From Manis javanica (lineage: Eukaryota; Chordata; Mammalia; Pholidota; Manidae), in assembly GCF_040802235.1 (NCBI RefSeq), contig NC_133158.1:82322501-82386500 (forward strand): DNA of 64,000 bases, in the 5' to 3' direction. The position numbers and the translations under genes were made by a program. How positions within the stretch are numbered: the first letter of the stretch is position 1; every line of letters starts with the position of its first letter. The notes beneath the pieces were generated by a model, which had not been told where the DNA came from, ran no database searches, and saw only the letters and a program-made list of their open reading frames with translations. Shown piece after piece: positions 57,801-64,000 of this stretch.

Positions 57801-58636
57801 ACACATTGCTGCCTCTCCTGTATAACTGTATGTGCAAACCAAAGAGGAGTTGTTGAAGCCAGGATATGGCCAGCAGAGCAACATCCTGCTGACAGCCCCA
57901 AATGCTTTATACCTCAGAGGCAATGTCGAGTGAACATGGCCCTGGACATTTTGACCTGTGGGCCAGTGATGGATGGTTCTTCTGGCACTGTGGGGAAAAG
58001 GGCAGGAAGCTGGCCTCATCTCTGTTCCTGGAGTAACAGCAGAATGCCTCCCTGAGAATACGGTAGTGTATCTAAAGCATCTGGGAGATAAGAGCATCTT
58101 ATGGGGAAGTTTTGTTTTATCTTTATGACCCGTGTGTGTACCTCCTGTAGCCCTATATTATGGCCCATCTGTAACTCCCACAGGGAGAGGGGTGAAAATC
58201 TGGTATACTAGACCAGGTGAAGATCCCATTCCTACCACTGTCCTATCACAGGACCACTCTCTTGCATGCATCTTACCTATGGATAAGATTTGCCTATGCT
58301 GGTATCATTAAAAGATGTATTTTACCACCCTTACAGTTATTTTATTCTACAGTCCCTGTGGCCTGGACACACTGCCTGGCTGCCACTGCTGTGTGATAAT
58401 TGCTCTGAACTCTACCTGTTCAGCTATTGGCTGCCTGTTGAATGGTGGGCTGTGGACTTAATCTACATAGGACTTTGAACCTAGGGGAATCCTCTGGGTT
58501 GAGGATTGTCCTGATTTTATTACTGTTGTTATTGTATGTTAATAGCATGGTTATAATGCTCCAGTTTTCTCTCACAGGGGCAGTTGAGGAAGATGGGGAG
58601 CAAGTAAATTATGAGTGAGATTCTGGAGGGATGGAC
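57801..58636 (+). other. 3' internal region of the ERVL-like provirus
   Basis: Between integrase and the 3' LTR. A plus frame at 58290-58478 and a leucine/valine-rich run (about 58505-58560) could be a short membrane segment, but classical ERVL elements lack an env gene and I see no CX6CC or other env motif. A near-copy of 58408-58636 occurs in reverse at 63784-64000, so the segment is a genuine part of this family. It ends with 'gagtgagattctggaggg' just before the LTR. Confidence 0.5.
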
Positions 58637-58950
58637 TGTGGAAAAAATTGCAACATTTCCAGAATCTCTCACCTGCCTTAGTTCATCTCCAGTAGGTGAC
58701 TACTGCCTTAGTCACCTCCAATCAGTAGGTGATTACATGGGGGAGTGAGGGCGTATCTGGCTCAGAGAAGTTGGGTGTTGGCCTTTTTTGCAGCCAGGCT
58801 GTGAGAGACAAGAGCAAGCAAAAGTGTACAACTGCTTGTAAGCAATAAATGGGTTTATCCCACTTTATTTCTGTCTTTGACTGATTTTGGTCTCAAAGGT
58901 AATTTTACCTGGGCTGGAAAAGTATTTCAGCCCCCCACCCTGGAGTTACA
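58637..58950 (+). repeat. 3' LTR of the 55.5-kb ERVL-like provirus
   Basis: Starts TGTGGAAAAAATTGC and ends GGAGTTACA. AATAAA occurs at about 58845-58850 ('agcaataaatggg'). It carries a short internal duplication ('gactactgccttagtcacctcc') absent from the 5' LTR. Several substitutions and indels separate the two, so the insertion is old. Confidence 0.78.
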
Positions 58951-59158
58951 CTGGGATGGGATAGTGTAACTTTCCTGCCTGTAGCCATCTGGAATAGTGG
59001 CTCCACATCACTTACTGGGAGGAAGGAGAGGGAAAAATCTTGGTTCAAATACCACAGAGTCTTTTCTTTCTTAATAAATTTTCATAGATGTTCATGAACA
59101 GATACTTCCTCACTGATTACCCTTAGGACCACTGCCAGAAACTTTAAGTGGTTGTATT

Positions 59159-60370
59159 TGTAGGGGCCAAGGGCAGGCCACCCCAAGATGTGCCGCTTTG
59201 GCATGCATATTATGTTAGAGCTGGTAACAATTAAGGCCCTGAGGACAAAAAGTTCATTAAAATTTTTATTGGTTGAGTGTATTGTGTTTTCTTGCCCTTG
59301 CCTTCTCAAAGGAAAGAATTCAATCAAGAGACTTAAAACAGTTTTAGGTGGTAGGAGTTTATTAAACAGAACAGAAGTACACTCTCAAGAAGGGAGGTGA
59401 GTGGGTTACATGGAAACCAGAAGCAGCCCCATGATTAGGGTTGGTTTTTATTTCCTCTGAAATGGTGGCAAGTCCTTACCTATGTCTTATGTCACTTACT
59501 TGACATGTTGATCGACAGATTCAGGTTATATAATCTTTTTCCTACCATGCAGGTGCTTATTCATAAGTACCCAAGTAAATCTGTGGAAGCGGGGAACCAC
59601 AATGTAAATTTATTGTAATTATGATATAATGAACCTGAGGTAACCTCTGGTCACCTCCTCGGTCTTGGTGTGGCCTGTGTTGAAGTGTGGTGGTGGTCTG
59701 GCAGCCCCTTTGGGCTTTTTGCATCTGGTTTGGCCCCAGTAAGGTGAGACACTGAACATAAACAGGAGGGGTTTTGTAGGTAAGTGGAGAGGGGTAGGAC
59801 CTTGTCCAGGACAGGGTGGGACCTCCTCATGTCTGCCTAACTACTGAAAAAATCACCTTGCCATACAGTTTTATTTAAGCCCAACTAAGGACTTAAACCC
59901 AGGAATATTAACTCCCATGAGAGGAGAAATGTTTTAAGTTGCCCAAGTCATAGAAAGTTTTTTATATCCTTGGGGAGATAGGCAAAAAAGATAGCATTCT
60001 AAAGGTGTACATCCATTTACATAACATGTGATGCTGAAACAAGCGAGAGTTGGGGTCCATATATAACTTGCAACCAAAGGGTCTTAAGGGAAAGGGCAAA
60101 CATTCTTGCTTATCTTATCTTAGCTCCTTGAGCAGGAATCCAGGTGATAAAGGAGAATAGATGTGATGATACATACTTTGTTTAGTTTTCAATTTGGTTT
60201 TAATAACAGATGGTACTATAGAGTTAAGAAGTTTAAGTTTTCAAGGGTGGCCATTTTGACACTCCCAGAATTAGTGAAACTTTCAATACTTAGGCCTTAG
60301 GAATCCTTTTGGTGGTGCCTGGTATGGTGGTCAGCTTTCCTTTATTTTACAGTCCAAAAGACTCATAAAC
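59159..60370 (-). repeat. LTR-like region, minus strand
   Basis: Starts TGTAGGGGCCAAGGGCAGG. 'tttatt' blocks near 59261 and 59358 (reverse AATAAA), and the layout 'aaagaattcaatcaagagactta', 'gtaggagtttattaaacagaa', 'gtacactctcaagaaggga' (in pieces) is typical of a minus-strand ERV LTR. The right end is uncertain, and more than one element may be merged here. G+C is well above that of the surrounding desert. Confidence 0.45.
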
Positions 60371-60438
60371 TTTGATCTTCCCTCTAACTGAATGAAAATA
60401 GTTCAGATAGAGGGCCTGATAACAAGAAGTGGGTAATA

Positions 60439-60990
60439 TGTTGCACATTGAGTTTGTTTTCCTCGGATCATGTCCCTGCTGAAACAGAATTGAAAGGCAA
60501 AGATACAATAGCAAAGCAGAGTAAAAGTTTTATTTCAATACATTCCAAGGGAGGAGTCAGCCAGAGTCAAGGTTGACAAAGGCCCTAATCTTTTAGGGTA
60601 GGGTCTATTTATCATGTCCTAGGTGGGAGGTGCCTCTTTGATTGACAGGATGAGGTTATTTGATTGACAGTTCATTTATACACCCATTTCTCTTGGTGTG
60701 CATGTCTTTTCTGAAAATGCACACAGAATAGCAGGGAGCTTGGCAGGGGACTAGAATTTTACTTTAATGAGATTACAATGAGGTAGGTGGTTTGTAGTTT
60801 TGTTTGATTGTGCCTGCATTGTGATCTGGTTGGGACCAGTTTTGCCTGGTCCTGATAGGCAAGAAAATGATCTTCCTGCAAAACCTTTATTATCTTTAAG
60901 TGGGACCTCCTAACTGGGCAGATTTTTCCTTGAACCTTATCTTCCCCTTCCCCAGCTCTGCATGTCTGTCTTTCTACCCAATATCACCAT
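60439..60990 (-). repeat. ERV LTR, minus strand, family shared with 53878-54690
   Basis: 'ttgagtttgttttcctcgg', 'gtccctgctgaaacag', 'attgaaaggcaaagatac' and 'gcaaagcagagtaaaagttttattt' (in pieces) parallel the unit at 53878. A short palindromic stretch 'tttgattgacag' occurs twice at 60637-60671. No flanking duplication found. The right end is estimated. Confidence 0.55.
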
Positions 60991-61770
60991 AGATAAGTCC
61001 GTTGTACTAGAAGTAGGTGTGGTAGATAATTTAGTGAAGTGTTAATATTCCTCTCTATTTTTTTCTGGGTGGTCCAGCAAACATTTGTTTAACAAACATT
61101 TACTCTTTCATATTCCTGCAAATTGCCTTCCTTTCTTCTGATGTCCCAGATGCCTACCCCTTCCTCTTGAGTTCAGGACTGCATATATGTATCTCAGTTT
61201 CCCTGTCTTGGAATCACATGTCTTTGTGGATTTTCCTGTACATACCTAATGAAATTTGACTTTTACCTGTTAATCTGTCTTGTGTCAGTTTGAATCTCAG
61301 GCCACTAGGAGAGCCTTGGAGGGTAGAGGAAAATTTTTCCTTTCCAACTTTTTTTTTTTTTTAATTTTCACCAGTTTCACTGAGTACAAATATGTCAACA
61401 TCACTTCTTCATACTGTCTGGCCATAAGCTGATCACCTCTACAATAATTTGATGTTTGTTGTAGATAGGTCTATAATAAAATGAAAATTACTAATTTGAT
61501 TAGTTAGAGGCGTAAAGCACTGTAAATGAGTCAGAGGTTTGCATATAGTTCTGGTGTGAATGATGTAATTTATTAACTTAGATATGTTTCTATGTTTTCC
61601 ATGCAAATGAAAAGATGTGAAAATATAAATAGATGTTGAATCTCTGATTGTAAATATAAATATGCAAATGTCAAACTGTGGAAATTTAAATATCCTATAA
61701 TTTTATTTTTGACAGAGAATCATGACTAAGTGAGACAAACCATTTAAATATAAATATAACCTAGCCACAA
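60991..61770. other. intergenic DNA with a 15-T run
   Basis: No gene seen. A T-run at about 61349-61363 might be the reversed poly(A) of a short minus-strand retroposed fragment, but the sequence after it was not recognised. The rest is AT-rich with repeated 'aaatataaata' words near 61620-61760. Confidence 0.45.
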
Positions 61771-62210
61771 TGGGCTCCTTTGCCCTCACACATCGGAAGA
61801 TCAGTCACAGGTCTTTTGCAGAGAAAAGTTTATTGTCAGGCAGTCTCACAAGGAGACTGGAGGTATTGTTGAAATCTGTCTCCTCCATGGCTGGAAAGAA
61901 AGGATATTTAAGGCATTTGGGCAAGGTTATGAAAGGGGCAGTTCACGGAAGGATAAAGTTTGGTTGAGGTTTGGAAAATTGTAGTTCTCCTTCATTTCAG
62001 GTCTCGAATGCAAATTTAGTAGCACGTTGCTTCAGGTGTCTCCCTTAATTGCTGGAGCTGAACTTCTTAGCTCTGTTCCCTGGAGGATCTTTGTATGGGG
62101 ATAGGGAAAAGGTCATTGACCAGACAGGCAGATCCCTGTGTGTAGGCTCAGGCAGAGGTCTGCAGACTAAACCAGCTTGGGTTGGTATAGCTCCAGGGGT
62201 CCTGTAAAAA
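61771..62210 (-). repeat. probable ERV LTR, minus strand
   Basis: 'tgggctcctttgccctcaca' start, 'agaaaagtttattgtcaggc' with a reversed AATAAA near 61827-61833, and balanced composition through 'tggtatagctccaggggtcctg' indicate a minus-strand LTR. Its ends are estimated and no duplication was found. Confidence 0.45.
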
Positions 62211-62920
62211 AAACAAACTTGTGACTTCTTTGCCTTAGAAATGACAGGAAAGAAAGTGATAACAAATTTTAAAAATGTAGTGAATAACAGGCAGGAAATG
62301 ACTTTTGGCTTTTTAATTAAAAGGCCATGGTTTCAAAAGAAATCCTAAATCACAGGAGATGTAAAAATCAGGATTTTATGTATAAATTTGATATTTTGCC
62401 TTCTTAAACTTCTACCAGTTTTTTACCTTTAACTATGATAAATATAATACTGAAGTACAATCACCAGAATAAGGTCAGTTTAGGATTTTGGAAAAGATGT
62501 ATTTGGTATAGATTAAATCCATTTTGTTTGATGTTCAAAAAGCTTCTCTTTTGAATAATTAAAGGCAACAAAAACTAAGAGTAATCTCTTAAAAATTATT
62601 CAAGAGAACAGTAGGATCTGATTTTCTTATAATTTTCTAGATACAAACTATTTTTATAAATCAGTGTCTTAACCCTATTTTAGATGCTATAATAAACATG
62701 TTATAAGCAATTCCATCATGAGAATGATGTGTAAAAATTATTTTCCATAAGTTTTTTCTATTCTAGTTTTCATTTGAAAATCAACTGAAAATATTACATA
62801 AGAAATTAATTGTAAAAACTGTATAAATTTTACTTTCTATTAAAGATTTTATTTATATAATCTTATTTAAACTTATAATTATATTAAAGTGATATTATTA
62901 TGACATATATTTTGTTTATT
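62211..62920. other. AT-rich intergenic DNA, no gene seen
   Basis: Very AT-rich, mostly A/T runs and no frame worth noting. Confidence 0.5.
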
Positions 62921-63378
62921 TGACATACATGAGATATTTTTCAACCAAGAAAAGGGATGGAACATAAAAAAACACAGGTCTTTTATTTGGTATCTCAGAA
63001 TTGCAGTTTGGGGAGCACAGAGCCAGGTAGATACCCAAATAATGGCCTGCTTGTAGGCTGAAAGAAAAAGTTTTTATAAGGAAAAGGAAGGGGTGGCAAT
63101 TACATAAGTTAAGAAAAGAGTAAAACGTTTTTTACTGGCATTTTAACAAGCTATGCTATTCTGGGTTATATGTTGGTTGATTACTGACTCTATTTTCAGA
63201 CACTTCACCCATCAGAATTGTGTTCAGGATGTCCATTCTCCTGCTGACTTCTCAAACAATTAATTACAATAATTGCCATTTTTCACAGTCCAAAGGTTTT
63301 GGCCCAGTTCAAACAAAGGTAAGAAAGGCAGTTTCTCTCCAATGGCCAATTTGACTCTGGTTGGATCAATTTTTCACA
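62921..63378 (-). repeat. probable ERV LTR, minus strand
   Basis: 'acacaggtcttttatttgg' (reversed AATAAA-like), then 'gcagtttggggagcacagagcc' and 'ggcctgcttgtaggctgaaag' resemble the R-U5 to U3 direction of a minus-strand LTR. Its ends are estimated and no duplication was found. Confidence 0.4.
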
Positions 63379-63477
63379 CTACTGTTCATAAACTAATATG
63401 TAATTGAACAAGTATATCTTAAAGAGAGAGTATGGTAGGTGCCTGGAAAAAAAGTATTTTCGAATACCGTAACCCCC

Positions 63478-63783
63478 TATAACTCTGGGGAAAAAATCCC
63501 AGAGCAAAATACCTCTGAAACCAAAATCAGTCAAAGGGAGAAATACACTTTATTTCTTAAAAGCAGTTGTTACCTTTTGCTTGCCCAAGTCTCATGACCA
63601 ACCCGGCTGCAGAAGAAAGGCCCTACCCAACTTCCCCAGTCCAGATACGCCTTTGCTTGCCCTTCTAATTACCTGTTGATAGGGAGATGGATTATTTCTC
63701 TCCACCACTTGGAAACGCCTACTGATACGGAGATGCACTAAAGCCAGGTGAGAGATTCTGAAAATATTGTAATTTTATTCACA
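63478..63783 (-). repeat. 3' LTR of a minus-strand ERVL-like provirus
   Basis: The reverse complement starts TGTGAATAAAATTAC and runs through 'cagaatctctcacctgg', 'ctccgtatcagtaggcg', 'caagcaaaagg' and 'agaaataaagtg' to a 'ccagagttata' end, matching the LTRs at 55542 and 58637 throughout. It belongs to the same family in opposite orientation. Confidence 0.78.
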
Positions 63784-64000
63784 GTCCATTCCTCCAGAAT
63801 CTCACCTTCCAATCTACTTGTTCCCCATCTTCCGCAGTGGCCCCGGTGTGAGACAACTGGAACATTGTAACCAGACTAATAACATCCTCACGCCAAAGGA
63901 TTCAGCTAGGTTCAAAGTCTTATGCAGAGTAAGTCCATAGGTCACCATTCCACAGGCAGGCAGTAGCTGAACAGGTAGGGAGTTCAGAGCAATCATCACA
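63784..64000 (-). mobile_element. internal 3' end of a minus-strand ERVL-like provirus, cut by the window
   Basis: The reverse complement is closely similar to 58408-58636 of the plus-strand provirus, including 'gattgctctgaactc', 'ttcagctactgcc', 'agactttgaacctag', 'gaagatggggaacaag' and the pre-LTR 'gattctggagga'. A 61-codon minus frame here corresponds to the same region as the frame at 58290-58478. The rest of the element continues beyond the right edge, so its pol content is unknown. Confidence 0.75.

Larger units (their letters stand above)
55542..58950 (+). mobile_element. ERVL-like provirus reduced to the end of pol
   Basis: Direct LTRs at 55542-55865 and 58637-58950 flank 2.8 kb. The internal part opens close to the C-terminal end of the reverse transcriptase, continues with RNase H and integrase, then an uncharacterised 3' stretch. 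Leader, gag, protease and the RT palm with its YXDD box are missing, so a deletion of several kilobases joins the region just after the 5' LTR to late pol. CTGGG lies next to both ends (55536-55540 with one extra G before the LTR, and 58951-58955), a likely 5-base duplication. The RNase H and integrase motifs place it with ERVL (class III) elements. All frames are broken. A minus-strand relative begins 4.5 kb to the right. Confidence 0.82.

Noticed and set aside
1-64000. tRNA, 5S, U6, 7SL, Y RNA and snoRNA genes
   Set aside because: I looked for their characteristic boxes and termini on both strands and found none that I could support; MIR elements carry only degraded tRNA-related ends.

Overview
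This is a stretch of a placental-mammal nuclear genome: AT-rich, intron-poor in appearance, with no host exon, tRNA, snRNA, bacterial gene or CRISPR array that I can support. The placental assignment rests on the layered repeats (MIR, L2, HAL1, an MLT1-type LTR, MER5-like and Tigger-like DNA transposons, old L1s, ERVL-like proviruses). I see no Alu, B1/B2, carnivore tRNA-Lys SINE, Bov-tA/BovB or equine SINE in 64 kb, so primates, rodents, dog/cat, ruminants and horse look less likely. A lineage with few young SINEs (pangolin, sloth or anteater, for example) is my weak guess. Repeat family names are from recognition by eye, not from a database search.

Layout. 1-16.0 kb is a gene desert with small MIR, L2 and Tigger-like relics. 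16.1-20.6 kb holds two nested ERVs: an older one (LTR 16119-16538, internal sequence on both sides of the insertion) is interrupted by a two-LTR ERVL-like provirus (16723-19022) flanked by the 5-bp duplication GCTGG. 20.85-28.70 kb holds the most striking object: a full-length but inactive L1 followed, inside the same 15-bp target-site duplication, by a retrocopied retroviral env-LTR transcript with its own poly(A) and then by an older-type L1 3' end with a third poly(A). 28.7-45 kb is unique sequence plus an ancient minus-strand L1 (31.6-35.9 kb), a MER5-like element and an LTR-like repeat (40.7-41.5 kb). 45-49.6 kb has an MLT1 solo LTR (duplication GATTC), a HAL1 relic, a minus-strand L1 split by a solo LTR (duplication AATAC), and L2. 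53.9-64 kb is an LTR/ERV cluster: several minus-strand LTRs, a plus-strand ERVL-like provirus reduced to the end of pol (55542-58950), and the 3' end of a minus-strand relative at the window edge.

How the parts work together. Nothing here forms a host operon or pathway. The logic is parasitic and historical: L1 machinery explains the poly(A)-tailed insertions, including mobilisation of a retroviral RNA; ERVs explain paired and solo LTRs; nesting gives relative ages. Every retroelement reading frame seen carries stops, frameshifts or deletions. The main candidate novelty is the three-part, triple-poly(A) L1/ERV/L1 composite in one duplication.
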